Positions 1 to 10,929 of a stretch of DNA of 64,000 nt are shown in pieces (the stretch's first letter is position 1; each line of letters begins with the position of its first letter). This DNA is from Trema orientale. Its lineage: Eukaryota; Streptophyta; Magnoliopsida; Rosales; Cannabaceae. The stretch covers positions 297,464-361,463 of the forward strand of contig JXTC01000319.1 in NCBI GenBank assembly GCA_002914845.1, read 5' to 3'. A program made the translations under genes and the position numbers. The notes beneath the pieces are model-generated. The model made no database searches, was not told the origin of the DNA, and worked only from the letters and a program-made list of their open reading frames with translations.

Positions 1-703
1 GTGGTGTCAGGATGCTGGGTACCTCTGTTTAAGAGGTATTACTGGACTATGATGAGAGGATGAGAGCTCATACTTGTAGTTGGTTGATTTATGATATGTA
101 CAACATGGTGACTTTGATTTTGATTTTGAATTTGAATATGTGATTACAGTTGATCATTTACAAACTTGTTTTATAACTAGATTTTGTAAAGGTACTAATC
201 ATGCAGGTTTCAAAAGTTGCATTCATACTAAAAAGGTAATTGAATTCCTATTGAGCATGTGAATGCTCATCCCCTTATCTTTCCCCTCTCAGGTGGTGTA
301 CAGTGTGACTTGGGCAACTCCGGAGTGGAGTGACTAGGACTGGAAGATTATTCTAGTTTAGTAGTTAGTAACTACTTAATAACTCATTTTGGAATTGTAA
401 TAACATTTAAGGCTCATACTTTGGATTTAGCCTGTATTATCTATTATACCTACTTGTGATGACAATGATGATGCATCTGTATGTTTTATTAGTATCATTA
501 ACGGTCTATGTCTAGTGGTGATCACAAACTGTGAGAATTTACAATTTGAACTATTTTTGTAAACTTTTACTGAAGTTGTCGTTTGTCAACTAGCTGTCAT
601 TTTTTTGAAAAATTGAAGTTTCTAAAAATTTTCTAAAACAAATTATGAATTTCCACATGTGAAATTCCTCTTCTGCTACCGGTCCGGGGTTTGGGTCGTG
701 ACA
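1..703 (+). repeat. 5' LTR (right part) of a Ty3/gypsy chromovirus
   Basis: The stretch ends in GGGTCGTGACA, a normal LTR 3' terminus (..CA), and is followed nine bases later by a tRNA-iMet primer site and a gag frame. The left end lies outside the window, so the LTR is at least 703 bp. No 3' partner LTR is seen downstream. Confidence 0.75.
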
Positions 704-712
704 GAAAATTTT

Positions 713-730
713 TGGTATCAGAGCAGAGGT
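713..730 (+). other. Primer binding site, initiator tRNA-Met
   Basis: TGGTATCAGAGC is complementary to the 3' end of plant initiator tRNA-Met and is the standard primer site of plant chromoviruses. It lies just inside the 5' LTR, which fixes the element on the plus strand. Confidence 0.85.
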
Positions 731-836
731 TTAATTACCTCGGATGTGACACCATTAGACTAGATTGTAACTTCGTTTTCAAAAGTACTTACATCACTGT
801 CTCACTAATATTTTGGCATATAAATACAGAACTATA

Positions 837-2062
837 ATGCCTCCAAGAAGAAGAATACCGAGGCAAGAGCCTAGGGCTAAAACTCCTCCACCACAACAAC
901 AAATCCCTGACCCTCTGGCAAATTTGTATGATGCTTTAAGAGTATTACTGGGTCTAAGGATGGAGTGAGACCCTGAGGCCCGTCAGGCTAATTTCTTCAA
1001 GGACTTTATAAAACTCAATCAGCTATCATTTGATGGGAGACCTAATCCCACTTTGGCTGAGAGATGGCTTAGAGATATCAAGAGGACTTTTGCTACTATT
1101 GGAACACCAGCTGAGTTCTAAGTAACCTTTGGTACTTACAAGCTGATTGACGGAGTTATAAATTGATGGAAGACAGTTAAGTTATCTCAGGATGTGACTG
1201 GTATGAGTTGGGATACATTTGAAGGACTGTTCAGAGACCAATATGCTAATGCTAGTCATAGAGCTGCTATGATTAGAGAATATGAACGGCTCAAGCAGGG
1301 TGACATGACGGTGAATGAATATTATGTGTGGTTTATGGAATTAGCACAATATGCCTATGCACCTAACAGATCCTACCCTCCAGATTGTCAAGTTTATAGA
1401 GGCTTTGAGGCCAGCCATCTTGGAGAAGATTGTCACACAACCCTTCAGCAACCTTGTTGACTTAGTTGCTGCAGCCCAAAAAGCTGAGGCTTTTCTTGAT
1501 GATCGGTCAACAACGAGGGATCATGCAAGAAACAAGGGCAATGGGAGAAAAATGAACAAGAAAAACTAAGGGAAATGGCAAGGGCAGAATTCTAAGAACA
1601 GTAGGAGTAGCAACAGTAGTGGCTCTTTAGGAAAAAGTCGCTATGGACCTTATGGATGCTTCAATTGTGGACAACAAGGCCACCAGAAGAAGGCTTGCCC
1701 TTACTGCCAGCAAAAATCTCCATTATCTTAGGGAGGATCACAGGAAAGTCAAAGTGCCTCAGTTCCTTTTCAGGGCAATCAGATGAGACCAGTGCAATCT
1801 CAGACCCAGTCTCAGGCATTTCATTCCACTCCTTACCAGTAGCCTTATGGTTCTCAGTACCAGCATCAGTATAGGCCATAAGGTTCGGGCTACAACCAGG
1901 GCTATACTCAGAATTTCCAGACTCTACAAAATTCTGGGAACTAAGGAGGACGTGGATATACTAGTACCAGTCCAGGAACTAGTAGCAGTTGCCCAGGTCA
2001 AGGAAGAGGAAACAAAGGGAAAGGCAAAGCTTCTGGTCAAGCTTATGCAGTCGAGGAGGTAG
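837..2062 (+). pseudogene. Retrotransposon gag, decayed
   Basis: An ATG at 837 opens a basic N-terminus (MPPRRR) followed by gag capsid-like sequence. In-frame stops occur near 967, 1118 and 1162, and frameshifts lie near 1350-1400. A CCHC zinc knuckle (C-F-N-C then GH then C) is readable at about 1657-1700 and is followed by a Gln/Ser/Gly-rich tail. Order and content match Tekay/Del-type chromovirus gag. It cannot make an intact protein. Confidence 0.75.
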
Positions 2063-2103
2063 ATGAGGCTCAGGACCACTCTGGCAGAGGTGTTGTTGAT
2101 GGT

Positions 2104-2600
2104 ATGATTCTCATTTCTCACTTTTGGGCTCATGTCTTATTTGATACTGGTGCTTCTCATTCCTTTATCTCCATATTGTTTGCACAGATGTTGGGATTGG
2201 AATGCTCTGTATTAGATCGTGTGTTGACTTTAGGAACACCCATTGGTGGAGTTACCGATATTTCTACTGTCTGTCGTAGTTGTCTTTTGTAATTGATGGT
2301 AGGAAGCTACTGGCAGATTTGGTAATATTGCCTTTGTAATAATTTGATGTGATTCTCGGTATGGATTAGCTATCCAAATACCGAGTGATTGTTGACTGTT
2401 TCAATAAGAGAGTGACTCTTTTTCCAAAGGATGGGTATCCTATTGTCTACCAAGCTCATTTGAATCCTTTGAAACCAAGTCCTATTCTGAAAGCATGCTT
2501 AGATGGAAGGAAGAAACTAAAGTTCTATAAGAATTTATTTACCATCGATGGCGAGATGGGAACCGCCGATCAGTACCCATGGATATCAGTGGTTAGTTAA
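2104..2600 (+). pseudogene. Retrotransposon aspartic protease and linker, decayed
   Basis: The protease active-site motif LFDTGASHSF is encoded at about 2137-2170. It is followed by a remnant of the usual VILGMD..L segment near 2345-2375, interrupted by a stop, and then by the linker IVDCFNKRVTLFP, which precedes reverse transcriptase in Ty3/gypsy elements. The frame is broken near 2290. Confidence 0.7.
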
Positions 2601-2639
2601 TTTCTAGACCTTTTTCCCGAGGATTTACCGGGGCTATCA

Positions 2640-3201
2640 CCTGATAGGGAGATCGAGTTCTGCATTGATTTGATTCCCGGAGCTCAACCAGTTTCTATTC
2701 CAGCCTATCGCATGGCTCCAGCAGAAATGACTGAGTTGAGAAGTTCAACTGGATGATCTTTTATCAAAGGGATTCATTAGGAGTAGTACCTCTCCATAGG
2801 GTGCTCCTGTCCTATTTGCCAAGAAAGCTGATGGAATGTTTCGGCTCTGTGTGGATTAGAGAATACTGAATCAGCTAACGGTGAAGAACAAATATCCCTT
2901 ACTAAGGATCGATGAACTGTTTGATCAACTTGGTGGATCTAGATTCTTTTCCAAAATTAATCTTAGATCTGGTTATCATCAGTTAAAGATTCGAGAGGAG
3001 GACATACCGAAAACTGCATTCAGGACTCGTTTTGGATACTTTGAGTTTCTAATTATGCCGTTTGGTCTGACTAATGCTCCAGCAATGTTCATGGACCTTA
3101 TGAACAGAATTTTCAGACCTTATTTAGATAGATTTGTGGATGTCTTCATCGATGATATCTTGATCTATTCTAAAACTCGAGAAGAACTATCTCACTCATG
3201 A
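2640..3201 (+). pseudogene. Retrotransposon reverse transcriptase, truncated
   Basis: Finger and palm motifs are recognisable: the DLIPGAxP-like segment near 2660, [14 protein letters not shown] at about 2947-2987, [11 protein letters not shown] at about 3061-3092, and the catalytic [10 protein letters not shown] at about 3148-3177. A stop and a frameshift lie upstream (2740-2870). The thumb and connection domains are absent: the palm runs almost directly into RNase H through a deletion at about 3190-3200. Confidence 0.8.
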
Positions 3202-3563
3202 CTTGGAGTTAGCAGCGGTGATCTTTACTCTTAAAATTTGGAGATGCTATCTGTATGGTGTGAAGTTTGAAATTTATTCTGATCATAAGAATCTAAATTA
3301 TTTGTTTACTCAACGAGACCTAAACTTGAGACAAAGAAGATGGGTTGAGTATATGGAGGACTATGACTTCGAACTTCAGTACCATCCTGGAAAGGCCAAC
3401 GTTGTAGTTGATGCTTTGAGCAGAAAGTCTCATAACACGCTTGCTTCCTTGATACCAGAAGATTGGAAAAATTCGGTTACTATTGGTGACTATAACTTGA
3501 AGTATAGTGAAAATGGGAAAACTGCTTGTATCAGCAACATTGTTGGTACACCATCACTTCTCT
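3199..3563 (+). pseudogene. Retrotransposon RNase H, truncated element end
   Basis: The frame begins with the [10 protein letters not shown] motif, continues through [10 protein letters not shown] and ends the domain at [16 protein letters not shown] (about 3383-3430). In intact elements about 150 codons separate the RT palm from this point; here they are missing. No integrase, chromodomain or 3' LTR follows, so the element is truncated soon after 3600. Confidence 0.8.
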
Positions 3564-3839
3564 AGATAGCACAACAAAGTCAGTGGCAAGATCAAGAACT
3601 GAGAGTAATCTGGAATCAACTTCAGAATATTGTGTTGAAGATAGTTTCTTTAAAATATTGTGTTGTTTTATTTTATGACATTTACATCAGAAATATAATC
3701 TATAAATCTTGTTTTTATTTAATGTTTAGTTTTTTAATTTATTTTTAATATGTTAATGAATAATTACATTAATGTTTATAATGAAATGTATATTTTTCAA
3801 AAAATTTCAAACAAATCATGATTATAAGTTCAAATAAAT

Positions 3840-4132
3840 ATTTCTTTTAAGAAAAATATATTTGGAGACGAAAATTTTAATATTTTTATCTTTAAAAGTT
3901 TTTAGGTAACCATTTAGATGCCATGTGCAAACATTATTTAGAGACAATAAGTTCACCTTAAATATTAATAATTAGATACGATAAAAATATTTCGTCTCTA
4001 AAACCTTTAGCTACGAGGAAGTAGAGACGGACGATTGGCGGAAGATTTTTCGTCTCTAAAATCTTTTAGGGACGAAAGTCTAAGTTTTAGAGAGGAAAAA
4101 TTTCGTCTCTAAAAGCCACTTTTCTTCTAGTG
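3840..4132 (+). mobile_element. CACTA (EnSpm-type) 3' end fragment
   Basis: The segment ends in TTTTCTTCTAGTG, the inverted form of a CACTA terminus. Repeated subterminal motifs (TTTCGTCTCTAAAA and variants, at least four copies) precede it, as in CACTA elements. No matching 5' CACTA end lies to the left in this window, so this is an end fragment or an element starting outside it. Confidence 0.6.
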
Positions 4133-4137
4133 GCGCC

Positions 4138-4259
4138 AAAAAAAAAAAAAAAAAAAAAAAAAAACCATAACTTTTAGCTCCACAAAATGAATCACAAATA
4201 TGGGCCGTATGTTAAATGAGAAAGAAATATATTATTTATTATATATGGCTGGAGAAATA

Positions 4260-4308
<49 letters not shown>

Positions 4309-4336
4309 GTTGTTGTTGTTGTTGTTATTATTATTA
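4138..4336. repeat. Poly-A run and (TTA)n(TTG)n microsatellite
   Basis: An uninterrupted run of about 27 A bases begins at 4138. A trinucleotide array of TTA repeats, then TTG, then TTA again, spans about 4261-4336. Confidence 0.95.
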
Positions 4337-4440
4337 AATAATTTAAAATGACTTTGTATTTCATCTATTTTGACGAAATCCTTATGTGTTTTAAAAATAT
4401 AGAAATACCTTCTTAAGTTTGATTTTTATTATAAAAAACC

Positions 4441-4623
4441 TTATAATTTGACTACTTTTTTAAAATACGACTCTAATATGGGAATAGTCTGGTTGTTATT
4501 TGCCATAGAAAGCGCCACCCGGTTTTGTAGCTGATTGGTTTCAGTGGTGGCAGTGAGGATTGTTTGATCCTGTTGTTGCACACCATCAACAAATAGGGTG
4601 ACTTCTTGTTTGCGTTCTTGCAT
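4441..4623 (-). pseudogene. Possible gag start of a minus-strand LTR element
   Basis: On the minus strand a short frame begins MQERKQEVTLF about 100 bases inside the candidate LTR. Its glutamine-rich helical content and its position behind an LTR end would fit the start of a gag protein. It is only 60 codons, lacks diagnostic motifs and stops abruptly. This is an inference from position. Confidence 0.35.
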
Positions 4624-4728
4624 GGTAATGGCAGTCGCTACGCGTGCCTTTTGGCAGTTGTCCGACTCAACATGATTAATTATATATGATGAGGGATTAC
4701 TAAAAGATACTTCCTTCTAGCACCAATT

Positions 4729-5727
4729 GTTATCAGAAATTTTACCAATTGTTATCAGAGATTTTGTCAACAAACAAAGTGATTGAATTCTAGGATGCAA
4801 GTCGATTAAGTTGTATGCAATAAACTATATAAGAATAAAAGGAGATGAATTTTATAATGGTTTAGCCCATAAAGATGATCTACGTCTACTGTAATTTATT
4901 ATAGAGAGTGTTCACGTAGCAAAATAGTTATGGTTTCAGTTCAAAAGACCAGCGTGATTGTGAACTTGACTTTATATATGACTAAGAACTATTATTTATT
5001 GGAGAAGAGCCCTACAATTATATGCTACCAATTCTGGTAGCATGTTTATCTCTAAATAACAAGAGAAATTCAGATATTCTATAATGGATAGTGTTAGAGA
5101 TTCCGTCTAGGTTACTAGTTTTTTAAATACCACTTGACGTGACAAAAAAGTTGTCACAATTTAACTGGTGAATTGAAACTTACCATAAATAGGTTGAATT
5201 CTATTCACCAATTGTATAGTAACAAATCATATGCCACATCATGTGGTATTAAAAGGTGAGATATGAGATAGAATGTTCGGTATTATTCTTTTGTAAATGT
5301 CTCTTCAAATAAATAGTGATTATCTAAATCTTGGTTGAATTATCTATCCATCTTCTAGAAAGATTCATTGTAGTCGAGCATGTTTCTAGGAATCTTCTAG
5401 CTAGATGATCTCCTTGCAAGATGGCTCATTCCTAGATGTCTTGTCGCTAGATTGCTCCTCACTAGATTATCTTGCAGTGCAGAACTGATGAGGAGATTCA
5501 TGTTCTTACGTCGCATACGTGACCCTGGTTGCATGCATGACCTTAATTTCATACATGACCCTGGTTGCATGCATGATAGCTAGATATGCCTCCTAGCTAG
5601 ATTCTCGGAGTTGGTTGAGGTAAGCAGATTGAGGCTTGTTGCGTACACCTGTTCTAATAGCACACTTTTGCCAGCACATTTATCTTGGCTGACGGTCAAT
5701 TACTTGGGGTGAAAAACCACACACAAC
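4729..5727 (-). repeat. Candidate LTR, minus-strand element
   Basis: On the minus strand the stretch begins TGTTGTGTGTGGTTTTTCAC and ends CTGATAACA, which are TG..CA termini. The start resembles the sequence just after the polypurine tract at 46244 (TGTTGTGTAGTTTTTTACC), suggesting related LTR families. A near-duplicate of the CTGATAACAATTGGT end lies 23 bases inside. Short repeats of CATGACCCTGGTTGCATG occur near 5520-5580. The second LTR was not found. Confidence 0.4.
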
Positions 5728-6337
5728 AAGCTTAAATGAAACTAAAGAAGGAATAATTAATCAAGAGTAGGATTAGAATTATTTGCTGTGATTGCTAAGC
5801 AATTGTTCCATGCATCAATCTTCCAATTACTATAATTCTTTGTTGACTTTTGAGTATCGACTTGAACCTAAACGGCAATTGTCTTCTTCGTTTCTTCGTC
5901 GCCAATATATGAGAATTTTGATTACAAATAATGTAGGAAAATATATATATATATATCGTAGTCGGGATAAGTTCTAATACAATACATTTGCTCTTTTTAT
6001 TTATCTAGATTCTATCTGGTTTCTATAATTGTGCTTTAATACAATGGTAAAACTTTTCCAATAAAATAATAAATGCCTCAGGTCTTGCAGATTTTTACGG
6101 AATTATATTCAATTTGGCGATGACCTAATAGTGTTGTATAGAGTGGAAAAAGCCAATAATACCAATATTATTGAATAGATTAACACTTAACAGGTTACTC
6201 TGCTCCCAAAAAAAAAAAGTTGATAATAATATTCTAGCAAGGTATAATTTGAACCTTGATTTTAATTATTCTTACAAATACATAGATATAATAATGAGTT
6301 AATAAACTCTTATTTGTAGAACAATCATGTAGATTGA
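5728..6337. other. Intergenic, no feature recognised
   Basis: AT-rich sequence downstream of the defensin-like gene. It holds a short (TA)n run near 5940-5956. The small open frames look random. Confidence 0.5.
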
Positions 6338-7162
6338 TTAACAATAACAGTGACAAACAACTTTCTTCCGTCTGATTTTGCATACGCCTCCTCTACATTC
6401 GGTAATGCAGTGTTCGTTGCATTTATCATCATTCGATCCAGTGTAACATAGATTATGATCATGGATGTCTCTGCAACATATCGAATCCTTACTTATCATT
6501 GTACCGTTCAACTCCCTGCCTTCTGAATCATAAACTGGAAGTAAAGAAAGAGATATTAACGTAAATTATAAGTTTCAAAACTACTAAGATGGATGGTTAA
6601 AACATGAGTCTATGTGTGTAGATATTAATAAATTCACAGTAATTTAAACTGGAGCGTACTAGACTAATTTTAAATAGCAAGGAATGCAGAAATAGTAGTA
6701 ATAAGAATAATAATTGCATTAGAAAATTAATTAATTACACTTTTATTCAGATTTAAGAACAAATCTCCAAGTCCAAAAAAAAAAAAAAAAAACAAGAAAA
6801 AACCAACATATATCTGTATCAAAATGATGTAGGCTCGTTAATATGATGAGAATAAAAAATTGGTAGGACGAAAAAAAAAAACAGTGTATTTTCATATTTT
6901 ATGACACCTTTTAAAGATAAACAGTAAACGGCCATAAATTGTAAAGCGTTCATTCAATAAGTATCATACAGCGCTAGAGTACTTAATTCTAACCATATCT
7001 TCATGCATAATAAGGATGAGAAGACAAATAAATAAATTAAAGCACCAGCGAATAAAAGGCCAATTCATTAGACTTTTATATTAAAAATAGCCACAGGGAC
7101 AAACCAAAGCAAAGGACAAGAATGGCAACGAGGAACAGAGGAAAAAGTTGGAACTTCGCCAT
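6338..7162 (-). CDS. Defensin-like secreted cysteine-rich peptide (two exons)
   Basis: Exon 1 is 7162-7105 (ATG at 7162) and exon 2 is 6534-6338 (stop TAA). The 570-bp intron has GT at 7104 and a pyrimidine-rich TTCCAG acceptor, and a phase-1 junction, giving 84 residues. Residues 1-19 form a typical signal peptide (MAKFQ then Leu/Val/Phe-rich). The mature part has ten cysteines at 39, 40, 49, 58, 62, 66, 71, 80, 82 and 84. It includes the C-x3-C (58-62), G-x-C (GGVC) and final C-x-C patterns of plant defensin-like (DEFL/LCR) peptides. A signal-peptide exon plus one cysteine-rich exon is the usual DEFL gene form. Family members act outside the cell as antimicrobial or signalling peptides; the role of this one is unknown. 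The ten cysteines and the CHCYC tail exceed the usual eight. It stands alone, with no sister copy nearby. Confidence 0.8.
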
Positions 7163-7250
7163 CCTTCACTCAGAAATATTGGAACCTCTATGGAAGAAAG
7201 CTAGAGTACGAAATTTGTTTTGTAAAATTTTTCTGGGCAAGGGTCCAAAA

Positions 7251-7258
7251 ATTTATAG
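7251..7258 (-). promoter_or_regulatory. Probable TATA box of the defensin-like gene
   Basis: On the minus strand CTATAAAT lies about 90 bases upstream of the start codon, a spacing that fits a short leader of about 60 bases. Confidence 0.5.
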
Positions 7259-8365
7259 CAGAAAGATGGGAAGTAAAATTTGCATGCATTAAACACAAAA
7301 TTAATGAGGTTTCCTTAAATCTGAATACAACATTTTGGTCAAATTTTGGTTTTCGATTCACGTCTAACCCAATGTCACATTGTCTAAAATTAGAAATTAC
7401 CTAATTAATTTTTAAATTTATTATTTCTTTGGAATTTTTAATATAATATTGCAATAAATTTATATTGATCATGGGTATGAATTAGAATCTCAAAATTAAA
7501 TTCCTTTCAAGAAAAATCTCAAAATTAAATAGTCGATTTGGATTGTATATGGTAAGCGAGGAAGAAGATATTTTACCGAGACAACTTGCCCAATACCAAT
7601 ACCTTTTGGATTTGGAAATTATTTCCCTAGAGGAAAAAAAAAAAGGAAAATCATAGATTTTAACTTATGACATAAGCGGCGTAATGTGAGAGATTAAAAT
7701 CCCAACTAGTGTCTCTAATTTATTCTCTCAGTTATTGTTTTGAGTGACAACTAGAATTTCTGTCATCTAATTTTATATATAAAGCGTGAGAAAATATTTA
7801 GTGATTATTAACCAGAAGCCTCTCTCCGTTCATTATACATAAAGCTTAAACATGAAGCAAAACTAGTTCCTTCCAAGCAAAACTAGTTGATCCGCTTGTA
7901 GGTTTAAAACAACCATGTGCTAAAAGTAGCTAGTTTCAAGGAATAATATAATAATAATATTAATACTAATTTAATAACAATAAGAGATAATGTCATAAAA
8001 GGATATTTGTACTTCTGCCTCTCTTCTTTTTTTTTCATTTACAAAACCTCATATGTTTTTATAAGAAATATGAGAAAACTTCCCTTGAATTTGATCTTTT
8101 ATTTATTTAAAAATAAAATAAACTTGTGATTGGACTATTTTTAAAAATTGACATTCTCGTGAAAGCTAAATCGAGACTAATAATAAGAAATGATAAAATT
8201 ACCCTGATAATAGAAATTAGTTTATATTATATTTTCATAATCATAATAGATATTGGCTAATGAGCTACAACATTTTCTTGTCTAAGTACAAAATGATAAT
8301 TAACATCGCCAAACAACAAATTAAGCAAGAATGGGATTAAAAAAATACATGTCCAATGAAAATTG
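7259..8365. other. Intergenic, no gene recognised
   Basis: AT-rich upstream region of the defensin-like gene, up to the LTR retrotransposon insertion site. No coding or repeat structure is recognisable. Confidence 0.5.
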
Positions 8366-8370
8366 CACGC

Positions 8371-10005
8371 TGTTAAGTCCATAAAATTGGAGTTATCTAA
8401 TACTATTATGCCTTAAGTTTTGCTATGTTCTTATTTGAATTAACTTGTTTTAAGTATTTTTCTCGTTATTTTGATATTTTGTTTGTTTACGTTGATAAGA
8501 GAATGAAACAAAGGTATTTGATGCAAATTGAGGTGAATTTGTGCCTCCCAGATGGGTTTTTCAAACTATTGGGAACGAAGTTGAATCTGATACGGTCGTA
8601 ACACAATGAAAATGAGGCAAATTGGAGATAAACGAAGAAATGGTACACCTGGGAAGCTGAGGCGCCAAACCAGCGGAAAAGTGATGCTGAGTCGCCGAAA
8701 AGTGGCGCCGCAGTGCCAAGCCTCGTGAATTTTTAATGCCACAGTGCCAAAAATGGCGTCGTGACGCCACCGTCAGCGTCCTAGGTCAATAATTAACGCC
8801 GAGATCAACTTTTTGACAATTCAAGGGTGATTTGACCTGCCTTAGATTTACATGAGCCTCCTCTTTAAAATCCTATCTTTGGGATTGAAAAAGATATGTG
8901 GGGATAGAGAGAAAGAGAGATGGAGGCAGCTATAGAAGGAGAGGAAGAAGAAGATTACAAGCTCCAAGCCTCTATTTCTTGATTTCTTCCTCAACATCAA
9001 CATCATAGTTTATTTTTAGCTTCTTTTTTTTTTTTATTTTCTTATAAGTTTTGCATTGTATTTTTCATATTTAGAGAGTGATATTGTTGAGAGCAAATCT
9101 TTGAGGGAGGATTCAAGAGAGCAAAAACTAAGTCTGGAGGAAGAGATTGACAACTTCCATAAACATCTTCAAGCTCTTCAAAGAGGGAGAATTCTAAAAC
9201 TCTTTTCTCTTTGATATTTGTATTTCTTGATTCTATTGTATTGAAATATTATTGTTCTCAATTTATATTATGAACTAAATATTTTTTGTCTAGTTTTACT
9301 ATATGAACTAACCTAGTAACTTGTGTTTATTTATTTCTCTCCTCTTTTATTAATCAAATATATTGTTGAGTTATTTATTTTACCTTGTGCTTATTGCTTC
9401 TATTTAATTGATCACTAAATAGAGTGTTGAGTGAAACCTTTATAAACTTAGGAAGGAGAATTTAGATTTGGACATAGGTAGAATAACATAAGATTACCTA
9501 GTTTGGGGTAAGTTGCATAGGATAGGAATATACCTGTGTGACTTGTGCAACCTCTTTGAGAATTACTAAACTTAATGAATCTAGTCAATTTATGTTAGGA
9601 ATAACATATTAGCTTGTCTAGGTATTTTCACTTATGTCTTGGAAAGGAGTTTGTGAATACATTCTAGTTCTTCGTTGACAACTCTAATGGATTAATTAAT
9701 GTAAGAGGAAAATTAGGATATTGTGTGTTTAAAGGATGGTTGGGAAATTAGTAAACCAAGACATTTTTCTTATTGCTTACTTTTATTTCATTTGCATGAT
9801 AGTTTAGTTTCCTTTGTTTTATTTCTCTAAAATCCATATTTTGGTTGTTTGGATAAAGTTAGGATTGACCAATTTTAATACTTAACTTAGACTTATTAAT
9901 CAATCCTCGTAGGTTCGACACTCTAACTCATAAATCTATATTATTTATGACTGTGTATACTTGCACGGGAGTATGTGATTTTATAGTTGCACATTCTAAC
10001 CAACA
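8371..10005 (+). repeat. 5' LTR of the gag-only element
   Basis: It begins TGTTAAGTCC and ends ACCAACA, is 1,635 bp long, and matches 12725-14345 throughout. The 69-codon minus-strand frame inside it and the short frame in its partner are not conserved between the two LTRs and are not treated as genes. Confidence 0.92.
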
Positions 10006-10011
10006 AGTTTT

Positions 10012-10028
10012 TAGTGCCGTTGCCGGGG
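10012..10028 (+). other. Primer binding site, tRNA-Asp
   Basis: TAGTGCCGTTGCCGGGG differs at two positions from the perfect complement of the plant tRNA-Asp 3' end (TGGCGCCGTTGCCGGGG). This primer is used by Athila/Tat-lineage elements. It starts seven bases after the LTR. Confidence 0.85.
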
Positions 10029-10128
10029 GGTTCAAATACTAATTCTTATTAATATTAATACCAATCGATTCTAGCTTTAATTCAAACTTTTCATTTATTT
10101 ATTTAATTTTTGTTTTAGGTGTTTTTCA

Positions 10129-10929
10129 ATGGCATACTATAGTTACTATGGAGGTGGAGACATGATGGACACCAATGACCAATGGCACGAATCTCTCATG
10201 GCTTTGAACACTCAATTGAGTGAATTGAACAAGAAACTAGAAATTATGGAGTTGACCGCCCAAGTGAGTGAATTGACCAAGAGAGTTGATGCCTTGGATG
10301 CACAAGCTTCCCAAAGAACCTTTGTGAATTGCCAATTATATGGAGGAAGCCACCCAAGGGAAGGATGCCCATACAACTTGCAACTGGTGCACTTTGTTGC
10401 TAATGGCCATATGCAACAAAGTTACCCGCACTCAAATTTCTACAATTCAAGTTAGAAGGCATATTATGATTACTCTTAGTACAACAATCAAGGCCCGTTA
10501 CCATACTTTTATGATGAGCCTATATTGTCATCGGACTTTCCTAATCAACTACCTATACAAGAAGATAAGCCATCATTGAAGGAGGTATTGGAGCATTACA
10601 TACGAAGAATAGATACATACATCCCCAAGCAAGAGAAAAAGTCATCCATAGAAGATATGATGATATAACAAATGTAAAGAATGGATGCTTTCCTCCAAGG
10701 GCAAGAGGCCTCAATCCGAAATCTTGAACACTATGTAGACCATCTTGTTACAATCATCAACCATACTGAAGGCACCTTTCATAGCAACACCGATTTGACT
10801 CTGAAGGAGAAAAATTGTACCACTACAACTTGTAGTGGTTTGTATGATGATGAGTCGATATTTCAGCTTCAAGAAGAAGAGGGAAATGAGAGAAATACCA
10901 CCATGCTAAGAGATGTGGAGCAACTGTAA
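10129..10929 (+). pseudogene. Athila-like gag remnant with four in-frame stops
   Basis: One reading frame runs from ATG 10129 to 10929 (267 codons) and is broken only by stops at 10453, 10477, 10666 and 10675. It contains heptad-like Leu repeats (LNTQLSELNKKLEIMELT), a degenerate zinc knuckle (C-x2-Y-GG-x-H-x4-C) near 10330-10372, and a tail EASIRNLEHYVDHLV that resembles the end of Athila/Calypso gag. All four stops are TAG or TAA and could come from CAG/CAA by single C-to-T changes, as expected after cytosine methylation. Smaller frames at 10340 and 10977 are shadows. Confidence 0.7.
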
